Assembly (NCBI RefSeq): GCF_002280785.1
Contig: NZ_NCEQ01000018.1
Location: forward strand, 1-49,968
DNA: 49,968 nt
Direction: 5' to 3'
Source: Brevundimonas subvibrioides
Lineage (GTDB): Bacteria; Pseudomonadota; Alphaproteobacteria; Caulobacterales; Caulobacteraceae
The number at the start of each line of letters is the position of its first letter. Within the stretch, counting starts at the first letter, position 1. Positions 42,658-49,968 of the stretch are shown here, piece by piece. The notes under the pieces are model-generated. The model saw only the letters and a list, made by a program, of their open reading frames with translations, was not told the DNA's origin and searched no databases. A program made the translations under genes and the position numbers.

Positions 42658-43149
42658 ATGAGCGCCGCGCCCGTCCTCTCGAACAGTTTTCGGATCGCAT
42701 CCGAGACGCCCGCCGACCGCGAAGAGGCGGAGGCGCTGGTGATGGCCGCCTTCGGCCCCGGCCGTTTCGCCAAGACGGCGGAGCGCATTCGCGAATCCGC
42801 CAGAATCGCGGCCGCCTTCGTGGCGCGCGAGAATGGCCGGATGATCGGCTCGGTGCGACTGTGGTCGATCACGGTGGATGGGCTGGACGCCCTGTTCCTC
42901 GGGCCGATCGCGGTGGCTCAGGATACGCGGCGGGGGGGGATAGGCGCGGATCTGGTCGGCGCCTGCCTCGGCGAGGCGCAGGCCCGGGGCGTGGCCGGCG
43001 TGCTGCTGGTCGGCGACCCGCCCTATTTCTCGCGCTTCGGCTTCCAGCCCGCGCCGGACGTGCGCCTGCCCGGGCCCGCCGATCCGCAGCGCGTGATGTG
43101 GTTGCCGATTACCAGCGCCGCGCCTTCCGGGTTGGCGCTTGCCGCCTGA
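42658..43149 (+). CDS. GNAT family N-acetyltransferase
   Basis: 163 residues. Acetyl-CoA loop FLGPIAVAQDTRRGGIG (pattern Q/R-x2-G-x-G/A), then GVLLVGDPPYFSRFGF, the typical end of YhbS-like acetyltransferases. Substrate unknown. ATG at 42658 gives MSAAPVL; an upstream ATG in the same frame is less likely. Flanked by inverted repeats. Confidence 0.85.
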   Translation: MSAAPVLSNSFRIASETPADREEAEALVMAAFGPGRFAKTAERIRESARIAAAFVARENGRMIGSVRLWSITVDGLDALFLGPIAVAQDTRRGGIGADLVGACLGEAQARGVAGVLLVGDPPYFSRFGFQPAPDVRLPGPADPQRVMWLPITSAAPSGLALAA

Positions 43150-43158
43150 CTTTCTTCT

Positions 43159-43203
43159 TTCGTCATCCCCCGGTCTCCGCTTCGCTGCGCCGGAGGATGA
43201 CAA
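43159..43203. repeat. CGTCATCC palindromic element, copy after GNAT
   Basis: TTCGTCATCCCCCGG at the left, CCGGAGGATGACAAA at the right; the inverted partner of 42556-42607. Begins 9 bases after the GNAT stop. Confidence 0.7.
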
Positions 43204-43327
43204 AAGGGAGGTGGAGCTATGGTCGAACCGCATCGGCCCCGCAGGAGTTTTCCATCTGGACCCCGGACGTCGTTTATCCTCGGGCCGGCATTGCCGGACC
43301 CGTGGGCCGGGGTGCACGGTGAAATGA

Positions 43328-43891
43328 ATGAGCGCTTCTGAACCATCCCAGGGTCTCGCCGGAATAACGGCCGCCGCCAGACAGGCGCCGGGTCGGGGCC
43401 TGCCGCCGGTGCATCTTTGGCATCCGGCCCATTGCGGCGACATCGACATCGTCATCCGCGCCGACGGCGTCTGGATGCATGAGGGTTCGCCGATCGGCAG
43501 GGCCGAACTGGTGCGGCTGTTCTCGACGGTGCTGAGGCGCGACCCCGACGGCTATCACCTCGTCACCCCCGGCGAGAAGATGCGGATCGAGGTCGAGGAC
43601 CTGCCGTTCCGCGCGGTGACCATGACCCGCGACGGCGACGACCTGGTCTTCACCACCGATGTCGGCGACGAGACGCGCGCCGGGCCCGACCACCCGATCA
43701 TGGTCGAGACCGATCCCGTGACCGGAGAACCCGCGCCCCGGGTCCATGTTCGCGCCGACCTCGAGGCCCGCATCGCACGCGCCGTCTTCTACGATCTGGT
43801 CGAGATGGCCGAGGTCAGGGATGGCCGCCTCGCCGTCCGGTCCGGCGGAGTCTGGTTCCCGCTCGGTCCGCCGGGAGCGGGCGTGGAATGA
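43328..43891 (+). CDS. DUF1285 family protein
   Basis: 187 residues. The DUF1285 core is seen: PPVHLWHPAHCGDIDIVIRADG, GSPIGRAELVRLFSTVLRRD, and LPFRAVTMTRDGDDLVFTTDVGD. Function unknown; the gene is regularly joined to the CoA-pyrophosphatase and cca genes in alphaproteobacteria, and here overlaps the Nudix gene by four bases. Confidence 0.92.
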   Translation: MSASEPSQGLAGITAAARQAPGRGLPPVHLWHPAHCGDIDIVIRADGVWMHEGSPIGRAELVRLFSTVLRRDPDGYHLVTPGEKMRIEVEDLPFRAVTMTRDGDDLVFTTDVGDETRAGPDHPIMVETDPVTGEPAPRVHVRADLEARIARAVFYDLVEMAEVRDGRLAVRSGGVWFPLGPPGAGVE

Positions 43892-44553
43892 GCCATCGGA
43901 CCCTGAAAGATCGGTTGGTCGAGCGGCTGGCGCCGGTCGGCGACTGGCGGGCGGAGACGCGCGCCGTCCGCTCGGACTTCGACCTGAACCCCGGTGCGCC
44001 GCGCTGGACGCCCGGTCCGCTGAAGCCCGCCGCCGTCCTGATCCCGATCGTCGCCGATCCCGCGGGCGCGCGCGTTCTGCTGACCCGTCGCGCCGACAGC
44101 CTGGCCAGACACACCGGCCAGGTCGCCTTTCCCGGCGGTCGGCTCGACCCCGGAGAGACGGCGGTCGACGCCGCCCTGCGCGAGGCGCAGGAGGAGGTCG
44201 ACCTCGACCCTGCCGCCGTCACCGTGCTGGGTCTGTCCGACCCCTACGAGACCGGCACCGGCTATCTGGTCACGCCCGTCGTCGGCTGGATCGCGCGCCA
44301 GCCGCTCTTGAAGGCTTCGCCCGACGAGGTGGCGGAAATCTTCCAGACCCCCTGGGACTTCCTCATGGACCCGGCCAACCACAGCCGCGACCATCTTGAG
44401 GCGCCGGAGGGCGTCAAACGGTGGTTCTGGGCGATGACCTGGAACGAGCAGTACATCTGGGGCGTGACCGCCGGCATTATCCGCGGCCTGCGCGCGCGCC
44501 TCTATGGCGACGAGTTGAACCTCCCCGAATCGGCCGCCGAGGACGCCGCGTGA
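43888..44553 (+). CDS. Nudix hydrolase, CoA pyrophosphatase family
   Basis: 221 residues. Nudix box GRLDPGETAVDAALREAQEEV is complete (G-x5-E-x7-RE-x2-EE). PGGRL before it and the ARHTGQVAFPGGR segment mark the CoA-pyrophosphatase (NudL/YeaB) group. ATG overlaps DUF1285 stop; its own stop overlaps the cca GTG start (GTGA), so DUF1285-Nudix-cca is one operon. Confidence 0.9.
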   Translation: MSHRTLKDRLVERLAPVGDWRAETRAVRSDFDLNPGAPRWTPGPLKPAAVLIPIVADPAGARVLLTRRADSLARHTGQVAFPGGRLDPGETAVDAALREAQEEVDLDPAAVTVLGLSDPYETGTGYLVTPVVGWIARQPLLKASPDEVAEIFQTPWDFLMDPANHSRDHLEAPEGVKRWFWAMTWNEQYIWGVTAGIIRGLRARLYGDELNLPESAAEDAA

Positions 44554-45752
44554 TCCGGCTGGAGGGCCAGGACTGGCTGACGAATTCCGCGACCGCCGCC
44601 GTCTTCGACGCACTGGAGGCGGCGGGCGGCCCTGACTGCGCCCGTTTCGTCGGGGGGTCGGTTCGCAACGCCCTGGTCGGACGGCCCGTGGACGACTTCG
44701 ATGTCGCCACCCGGCTGAAGCCCGAGGAGTCGATGGCGGCGCTGAAGGCGGCCGGGATCAAGGTCGTTCCCACAGGCATCGCCCACGGCACGGTCACCGC
44801 CGTCTCGGAGAGGAAGCCCTACGAAATCACTACCCTGCGGTGCGACGTTGAGACCGACGGCCGCCGCGCCGTCGTGGCCTTCACCGACGATTGGGCCGAG
44901 GACGCAGCGCGCCGCGACTTCCGCCTGAACGCCCTCTATGCCGATCGCACCGGCGCCATCTTCGACCCGACAGGGCAGGGGGTGGAGGATGCGCTCGCCG
45001 GACGCGTCGTCTTCGTCGGCGACCCGAACACCCGGATCGCGGAGGACTATCTCCGCATCCTGCGCTTCTTCCGCTTCTTCGCCTGGTATGGTGGTTCGGA
45101 CCCCGACGCCGAGGGCCTCGCCGCCTGCGCCGCCCACGCCTCAGGGCTGACGCAGCTGTCCGCCGAGCGGGTGTCGAAGGAACTGATGAAGCTGCTGGCC
45201 GCGCCCGATCCGCGCCCGGCCATCCATGCGATGCGCGACGCCGGGGTGCTGGAGCGACTGTTTCCTGCGGTGTCCGGGCTCGGGGCCTTCGATGCGTTGT
45301 GCGCCGCCAGCGACGATCCGGTCCTGCGGCTGTCGGCCCTTCTGCCGGACGACCCGGCCGCTGTTGTGGACATCGCGCGCGGCCTGCGTCTGCCCAGGGC
45401 GATCGAGATGCGCCTTGCCGCCGCAGCCGGGGGACCGCTTGATCCGACGACCGGCGAGCGTGAACTGCGCGCGCTGATCTATCGCCTCGGCAAGGAGGCC
45501 GTCAGCGACCGTATTCGGCGCGGCGGCGCGCTTCAGACGCAGGCCGATACCGCCCCGGCCTTGGCGCTGATCGAAGGCTGGCCCGTTCCCCGCCTGCCGG
45601 TCGGCGGCCGCGACCTGGCGAAACTGGGCCTTGAGCCCGGCCCCGGGCATGGCCTCATCCTGAAGGCCTTTGAGGCCGAATGGATCGCCGACGACTTCCC
45701 CGCCGACGGCCATCAGGCGCGGCTCACTCGGCTGGCGAAGCGGCCCTCTTGA
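44550..45752 (+). CDS. cca: CCA tRNA nucleotidyltransferase
   Basis: 400 residues, class II CCA-adding enzyme. Catalytic region FVGGSVRNALVGRPVDDFDVAT, then RRDFRLNALYAD, and RILRFFRFFAWYG; the RD of the first motif is RN here, as in several relatives. Start GTG at 44550 overlaps the Nudix stop. Its last 29 bases overlap the convergent EEP gene. Confidence 0.94.
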   Translation: MIRLEGQDWLTNSATAAVFDALEAAGGPDCARFVGGSVRNALVGRPVDDFDVATRLKPEESMAALKAAGIKVVPTGIAHGTVTAVSERKPYEITTLRCDVETDGRRAVVAFTDDWAEDAARRDFRLNALYADRTGAIFDPTGQGVEDALAGRVVFVGDPNTRIAEDYLRILRFFRFFAWYGGSDPDAEGLAACAAHASGLTQLSAERVSKELMKLLAAPDPRPAIHAMRDAGVLERLFPAVSGLGAFDALCAASDDPVLRLSALLPDDPAAVVDIARGLRLPRAIEMRLAAAAGGPLDPTTGERELRALIYRLGKEAVSDRIRRGGALQTQADTAPALALIEGWPVPRLPVGGRDLAKLGLEPGPGHGLILKAFEAEWIADDFPADGHQARLTRLAKRPS

Positions 45753-46692
45753 AGCGGGTTATGACCGGTCGGTGGTCCGATCCCGTGGGCAGGCCCAGCC
45801 GCCGCTCCACCAGGGCCAGATCGGGCGAGCGATAGACCTGGTCGATGGTCATGCCGGCGGCGTCGGGCAGCTTCGTCGGCCAGGTCCCCGGCCAGCCCGG
45901 CGCGGGGATCAACGCGCCGTCGCCCTTGATGATCCGGCCGATCCGGGCGCTGGAGACGCTGTTGAAATCCCCGGCCGCGATCACCGGCCCGTCGACCGAC
46001 CTCGCCCAGTCCGACAGTCCCTCGGCCTGGCGAATCTGCTCCCACTGGATCTGATAGGGCCATGGCCGCGTCATGTGCACGCCCGCCACCGTGACCGGGC
46101 CCAGAGCGGTCTCCACCCTTGCCCCCACAACGAACAGGGCTGGAATGCGAAGCCGGAGGTCGTGCAACGGCCGCCGCGAAGCGATCACCGACCGGGCGGC
46201 GCCGCCTGGCCGGTCGATGCGGCCGTTGACGGCCCGATAGGGGTATCCCGCCAGCACCCTGTCCATCTCCGCCGCCGGCCCATCCCCGAACTCGACGAGG
46301 ACGACGACGTCCGCATCGGCCGCAGCGATTGAGGTCGCTATCGCGTCCACATCCGTATTCCGGGCCTGAAGATTGGCGGAGTAGAGGGTGAAGTCCGGCG
46401 AGCCCGCCTCGGGGTCTCCGCGCGGCGGCGCCCATTGGCTCGACCCGGCCGCCAGCACGAGGGCGCAGACGACCACCGCCGTCGCGACCAGGGTCCGCGA
46501 TCGCAAAAGCGCCGCTGCGACCAGCCCCGCCGCCGCCGCGACAAGCGCCGGCCCGGTGAACTGCGCGAGAATGTCGATCCACCGGTGACCGATCCCGCTC
46601 AGGCCCGCCAGGGCGATCGCCAGCGGAGCCAGAAGCGCCAGCCCCACGACACCGGCCGCGAACAATCGCGCATACGAGGCTCTGTCAGTCAC
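45724..46692 (-). CDS. membrane-anchored endonuclease/exonuclease/phosphatase family protein
   Basis: 322 residues. Three N-terminal membrane helices (about 8-90), then an EEP domain with YSANLQARN, VVLVEFGDG, GDFNSV and GSDHRPVI, which hold the catalytic Asp, Asn and His. Probably a periplasm- or cytoplasm-facing phosphodiesterase/nuclease; substrate unclear. Start is GTG at 46690-46692, preceded by AAGGA at 11-12 bases. The 3' end overlaps cca by 29 bases. Confidence 0.85.
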   Translation of the reverse strand: MTDRASYARLFAAGVVGLALLAPLAIALAGLSGIGHRWIDILAQFTGPALVAAAAGLVAAALLRSRTLVATAVVVCALVLAAGSSQWAPPRGDPEAGSPDFTLYSANLQARNTDVDAIATSIAAADADVVVLVEFGDGPAAEMDRVLAGYPYRAVNGRIDRPGGAARSVIASRRPLHDLRLRIPALFVVGARVETALGPVTVAGVHMTRPWPYQIQWEQIRQAEGLSDWARSVDGPVIAAGDFNSVSSARIGRIIKGDGALIPAPGWPGTWPTKLPDAAGMTIDQVYRSPDLALVERRLGLPTGSDHRPVITRFKRAASPAE

Positions 46693-46711
46693 TAAGACTT
46701 GCTATCCTTGG

Positions 46712-46736
46712 TGAACGCGGGTCGATGTAGGGCGTT
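46712..46736 (+). promoter_or_regulatory. candidate EcfG-type promoter TGAAC-N16-CGTT
   Basis: TGAAC 46712-46716 and CGTT 46733-46736, 16 bases apart, 24 bases before the DUF4112 ATG. One base off the consensus. Confidence 0.45.
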
Positions 46737-46760
46737 GATCCGTCGCTTGGGAGGGCGAGC

Positions 46761-47222
46761 ATGGCGAAGCGGTCGATCGGGGATATCGAGAAGATCTGGT
46801 CCAATGTCGAGGGCGTCAAGAAGCTCTCCGACCGGGCCGTCGGCTTCGGCCCCTTCGGCATCGGCATGGACGGTCTGCTGACCTGGATCCCGGTCGTCGG
46901 CACGGTCTACAGCGTCGGGGCCGCCGCATGGCTGTTCACCCAGGCCGTGCGCGCCAGGGCCACGCCTTACACCATCGCCCGGATGGCCGGTTACCTGGGT
47001 CTCGACGTCGGCACCGGGGCTGTGCCGGTGGCCGGCAATGTGGTCGACTTCTTCTTCCCCGGCCACCTGATGGCGGCCAAGGCGCTGCAGAAGGACATCG
47101 AGAGCACCCACTGGGTCGAGGCGAATGAGCGCGACGCGCGGGCATCCGGCGAGCACGATCGGCACGTCGCCACGATGAGGGCCGATCCGAAAAAACGGCG
47201 CGTCGTCTATCTGCACGACTGA
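46761..47222 (+). CDS. DUF4112 family membrane protein
   Basis: 153 residues. Typical DUF4112 course: hydrophobic GMDGLLTWIPVVGTVYSVG and GLDVGTGAVPVAGNVVDFF with the repeated D-x-G/V-G-D-like turns, two membrane hairpins, then a charged tail. Function unknown. ATG at 46761 follows GGAGGG. Adjacent to the ECF sigma operon (74 bases), and possibly under EcfG control. Confidence 0.88.
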   Translation: MAKRSIGDIEKIWSNVEGVKKLSDRAVGFGPFGIGMDGLLTWIPVVGTVYSVGAAAWLFTQAVRARATPYTIARMAGYLGLDVGTGAVPVAGNVVDFFFPGHLMAAKALQKDIESTHWVEANERDARASGEHDRHVATMRADPKKRRVVYLHD

Positions 47223-47295
47223 AGAGGCTGTTTCGCTTGACGGATGGGTCGGGGCCATCCCTAGTCCGCCGATCGAGACTGGCCGGACCCGCTGA

Positions 47296-47853
47296 ATGAC
47301 CCCCATGCTGACGCGAGACGAACTGGCCGTGGCTCTCGGCAACGCGGGCGACGGCGACCGGGCCGCCTTCAGGATCGTCTATGAAGCGACCTCCGCGAAG
47401 CTATTGGGCGTGTGTCTCCGTATCTTGGCTGACCGCCAATTGGCCGAGGACGTTTTGCAGGACACCTATCTCACCGTCTGGAGGAAGGCCTCGACCTTCG
47501 ACCCATCGCGCGCGAGCCCGATCACCTGGCTGGTGACCATCGCGCGCAACCGGTCGATCGATCGACTGCGCTCGGCCGCGCCGATGCGCCGCACAGCCCC
47601 GGTCGAGGACGCCCACGACCTGGCCGACGGCGCCCCCCTGGCCTCGGACGTGATCGAGACGACGGACGAGGTGAACCGGCTGAACGTCTGTCTCGACACG
47701 CTGGAAGACCGGGCCCGCAGTGTGATCCGCACCGCCTTCCTGGAGGGGGTCACCTATGACGCCCTGGCGATCCGCGAGAACGTGCCGCTGGGTACGATGA
47801 AGAGCTGGATCCGGCGGGGATTGCTCAGGCTGAGGAGCTGCCTCGAATCATGA
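47296..47853 (+). CDS. ECF sigma factor (RskA-linked type)
   Basis: 185 residues. Region 2 (DRAAFRIVYEATSAKLLG, RQLAEDVLQDTYLTVWRK) and region 4 (DALAIRENVPLGTMKSWIRRG) of ECF sigma factors. The start is ATG 47296 or the ATG at 47305. The stop overlaps the anti-sigma start by four bases (ATGA), the usual sigma/anti-sigma coupling. No self-promoter could be recognised. Confidence 0.9.
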   Translation: MTPMLTRDELAVALGNAGDGDRAAFRIVYEATSAKLLGVCLRILADRQLAEDVLQDTYLTVWRKASTFDPSRASPITWLVTIARNRSIDRLRSAAPMRRTAPVEDAHDLADGAPLASDVIETTDEVNRLNVCLDTLEDRARSVIRTAFLEGVTYDALAIRENVPLGTMKSWIRRGLLRLRSCLES

Positions 47854-48578
47854 CCGACCTCCCTTCCGACGAGCCCGGCCCCGACGACGCCCTGGCCGGC
47901 GAGCTGGCCCTGCGCGTCCTGTCGCCCGAAGAGGAGCGCGCCGCCCGCGCCCGCGAGGCCTCCGATCCCGCCTTCGCTGCCGAGGTCGAGGTCTGGAACG
48001 AGCATCTGGCCGGGTTTGTCGCCGAGATTCCGCCCGTCCAGCCATCCGCCAGCGTCTGGCCCCGCGTCGAGGCGGGCATCGCTCCGGTCGCCGCGAACGA
48101 CAACCGCGCCGGCTTCTGGAGGATGTGGGCCCTGGGCTCGACCGGTCTGCTGGCCGCCAGCCTCGTCGCCGTCGCCCTGCTGGCCACGCGCCCGACCCCC
48201 GCGCCCATCGTCCAGACGGTCCCGACCGGCGGCGTGACCCGCGTCGCCACCATCGCCATGACCGATGGCGGGACTCCTGTGGTGGCCCTGGCCTACGACA
48301 GCGCGACCGGAAATCTGTTCATCGCACCCACGGACGCAATGGATGGAGCCAGCGCCGTGCCGCACCTCTGGCTGGTCAGGCCGGGCGAGGCCGGGGTCCA
48401 GCTGATCGGCGCCATCGACGGCTCGGCCGCCTCGCATCACCATCTGACCGACGTCCTGGCCTCCACGGCGGGTCAGGCGGTCGCCGTCGCCATCTCGATG
48501 GAGGCGCCCGGTCACACCCCCGCCGCCGACAAGCCGGATGGCCCGGTGGTCGCCACCGGAGCGCTTCAGTCGCTGTAG
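47850..48578 (+). CDS. RskA-type anti-sigma factor
   Basis: 242 residues. N-terminal cytoplasmic sigma-binding domain (AGELALRVLSPEEERAARA, about 1-75), one membrane helix at about 93-112 (GSTGLLAASLVAVALLA), and a periplasmic C-terminal RskA domain (GNLFIAPTDAMDGASAVPHLWLV). It holds the sigma factor at the membrane until released by an envelope signal. No zinc-finger HxxxCxxC is present. Coupled with the sigma gene. Confidence 0.88.
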   Translation: MTDLPSDEPGPDDALAGELALRVLSPEEERAARAREASDPAFAAEVEVWNEHLAGFVAEIPPVQPSASVWPRVEAGIAPVAANDNRAGFWRMWALGSTGLLAASLVAVALLATRPTPAPIVQTVPTGGVTRVATIAMTDGGTPVVALAYDSATGNLFIAPTDAMDGASAVPHLWLVRPGEAGVQLIGAIDGSAASHHHLTDVLASTAGQAVAVAISMEAPGHTPAADKPDGPVVATGALQSL

Positions 48579-48856
48579 ACAGCATCCGGCCCGGCGAGCC
48601 GTCCGTAGGTGTTCGGGACCGGGCCGTTGCGCCGCCGCCTCGTGCGGCGTCGTGGGTCCTGACAGCCGCGATCCGGTCAGCGGGGAGGCCTCCGAGCCCT
48701 TCCATGGTCTCCCCGCACTCCGTTTTCCGGCGATACCCATCAATGGATCGACCCAGGACCCCAATGAATTCAACGGCCGGCTCTTTTTAGAGCCTTTCAA
48801 CGCGCGGGCCTCCGGGGCGCCCGCACACTGATCTCCGCATTCCAACGGAGATCGAA
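48579..48856. other. 278-base gap between anti-sigma and DUF2793 genes
   Basis: No coding potential seen. It has a small stem GGCTC/GAGCC with a T-rich loop at 48779-48794 and a GC stem GCGGGC/GCCCGC near 48804-48831, either of which could end the sigma operon transcript; neither is strong. Confidence 0.4.
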
Positions 48857-49873
48857 ATGGCTTCGAACCGCAGCGCGCGACTGGACCTTCCCTACCTGGC
48901 GGCCGGTCAGTTGCAGAAACATGTCACCCTCAACGAGGCCCTGACCCGACTGGACGTTCTGGCCCAGACGGCTGTGGTCAGCCGCACCGTCGTGGCCCAG
49001 CCCGCCGACCCGGACGACGGCGCCCTCTACATCCTGCCCGCGACCCCGACAGGAGCCGTCTGGTCGGCATGGTCGGAAGGCGATCTCGCCCGCGCCGAAC
49101 TGGGCGGCTGGACCCGCGTGCCCGCGCCGGTCGGGACGCTGGCCGTCGTGCTGGACGAGAGCGCCCTCGTCGTGCGCGGCGACGACGCGTGGACCCCGTT
49201 TCCGGCTCGGCTCCGGGACCTGACCCGGTTCGGCCTCAACACCACGGCCGACGCCGAAAATCCCTTCGCGGCCAGGCTGAACAAGGCCCTGTGGACGGCC
49301 CTTTCGACGGGTGACGGCGGCGACGGCGACCTGCGTTTCACCTTCAACAAGGCGGGCGCCGCCGACGTTCTCTCGCTGCTGTTCCAGAGCGGCTTCGGCG
49401 GCCGCGCCGAACTCGGCCTGATCGGCGACGACGACCTGCGCCTGAAGGTCAGCCCCGACGGCGGGACCTGGCGCGAGGCCCTGCGCATCGACAAGGACGA
49501 CGCCCGCGTCTGGTTCTCCTGCGGCGCCACGCGGGCCGAGACGGTCCGCCTCACCGCAGGCGGCGACTTCATCGCGCCCGACTGGGCCCGGCTGCTGATC
49601 GTCACCGCGCTCGGCGGCGGGGGCGGCGGCGGGGCGGGCGCCTCGGGCGGGAGCGGCGTGCGTCAGGGCGGGGGAGGCGGCGGCGGGGGCGGCCTGTCCC
49701 GGGCGGTCTGGCGGGTCGAGGACCTGCCCGGCCACCTGACCGTGACCCTCGGCGCGGGCGGCGCGTCCGGCGCAACCGGCGGCGACACCCTCATCACCGC
49801 CTCGGGCGTCACCCTCCTGACCGCGCGCGGCGGCCAGCCCGGCGCGAGCGGCGCGGCGGGCGGCGCCGGGGGT
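48857..49873 (+). CDS. DUF2793 protein with glycine-rich tail (phage tail-like), end not natural
   Basis: About 339 codons read before the abrupt change. N-terminus RLDLPYLAAGQLQKHVTLNEA with LDVLAQTAVVSR fits DUF2793, found in phage tail/GTA-like proteins of alphaproteobacteria. Middle region WSEGDLARAELGGWTRV and a beta-domain; then glycine runs (49608-49690, 49746-49873) typical of tail fibre proteins. ATG at 48857 with GGAG eight or so bases before. No stop occurs before the window end; the frame continues in frame into PhaC-like sequence. Confidence 0.7.
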
Positions 49874-49968
49874 CACCAGATCGCCCAGCCGCTGTATGTG
49901 GTGTCGGCCGAAGACGACCACATCGCACCATGGCAGCAGACCTTCCGGATCGTCCACTTCGTGACCGC
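49874..49968 (+). CDS. PHA synthase (PhaC) C-terminal core fragment, fused in frame
   Basis: In the same frame as the DUF2793 gene, from about 49874, the sequence becomes IAQPLYVVSAEDDHIAPWQQ, the conserved C-terminal catalytic region of class I poly(3-hydroxyalkanoate) synthases; Asp353 of the joined frame corresponds to the catalytic Asp of the EDHIxPW motif. The fragment ends at the window edge. A glycine-rich tail protein and a PHA synthase have no reason to share a protein. I think this is a chimeric joint at a low-complexity point; a real fusion is the less likely alternative. Confidence 0.6.

Noticed and set aside
48797..49957. 386-codon leftward open frame
   Set aside because: Antisense of the DUF2793/PhaC region; its only good match is on the other strand.
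1..49968. tRNA, rRNA and IS elements
   Set aside because: No T-loop plus acceptor arrangement, no rRNA motif and no transposase or integrase frame was seen.

Overview
The window is a high-GC, gene-dense chromosomal segment that I read as Caulobacteraceae, most likely Brevundimonas-like. The reasons are: an alphaproteobacterial petABC operon with GTG/TTG starts used freely, a LexA box of the GTTC-N7-GTTC type in front of recN, EcfG-type general-stress promoters (GGAAC-N16/17-cGTT) with an HWE-type kinase, the DUF1285-Nudix-CCA operon, and several families of palindromic intergenic repeats. The placement comes from reading, not from a database search. No tRNA, rRNA, CRISPR array, integrase or transposase gene was seen.

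Layout. 1-3.9 kb: start of acs (leftwards), an MliC/DUF4232 lipoprotein, then the threonine-degradation pair kbl-tdh and an OGFr-domain gene whose start looks frameshifted. 4-10.7 kb: rlmJ, a small monooxygenase-fold protein, a class I amidotransferase, hemF, and secreted M20 and M19 peptidases. 10.7-14.1 kb: trmL divergent from petABC (cytochrome bc1), closed by a clear terminator. 14.1-18 kb: two tandem paralogous secreted M28 peptidases, the first bracketed by two copies of a ~160 bp palindromic repeat. 18-24.2 kb: a small lipoprotein, ychF, and a leftward metal-handling cluster (DUF2946-like protein, TonB-dependent receptor, PepSY membrane protein, PCu(A)C copper chaperone), very probably for copper. 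24.2-29.3 kb: pth, rplY, two tandem paralogous lipoproteins of unknown function, and prs. 29.5-34.3 kb: bamD, SOS-controlled recN, and an HWE histidine kinase/response regulator pair with an EcfG-type promoter. 34.3-37.4 kb: a lipoprotein, a protein of unknown function, a membrane protein and xth. 37.4-40.5 kb: three tandem paralogous secreted proteins, each built of three four-cysteine repeats, each with its own similar promoter. 40.6-46.7 kb: MBL hydrolase/enoyl-CoA hydratase, GNAT, DUF1285-Nudix-cca, and an EEP-family membrane protein. 46.7-50 kb: DUF4112 protein, an ECF sigma/RskA-type anti-sigma pair, and a DUF2793 glycine-rich protein that runs in frame into the C-terminal core of a PHA synthase exactly at the window end.

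Most genes are core housekeeping. The parts that stand out are the triplicated four-cysteine-repeat family, the lipoprotein pair, the tdh without its structural zinc cysteines, the broken start of the OGFr gene, the repeat elements, a set of GAAC-N16/17-CGTT sites that may form a local stress regulon, and the apparent DUF2793/PhaC chimera at the right edge, which is most simply an assembly or contig-end artefact but should be tested.
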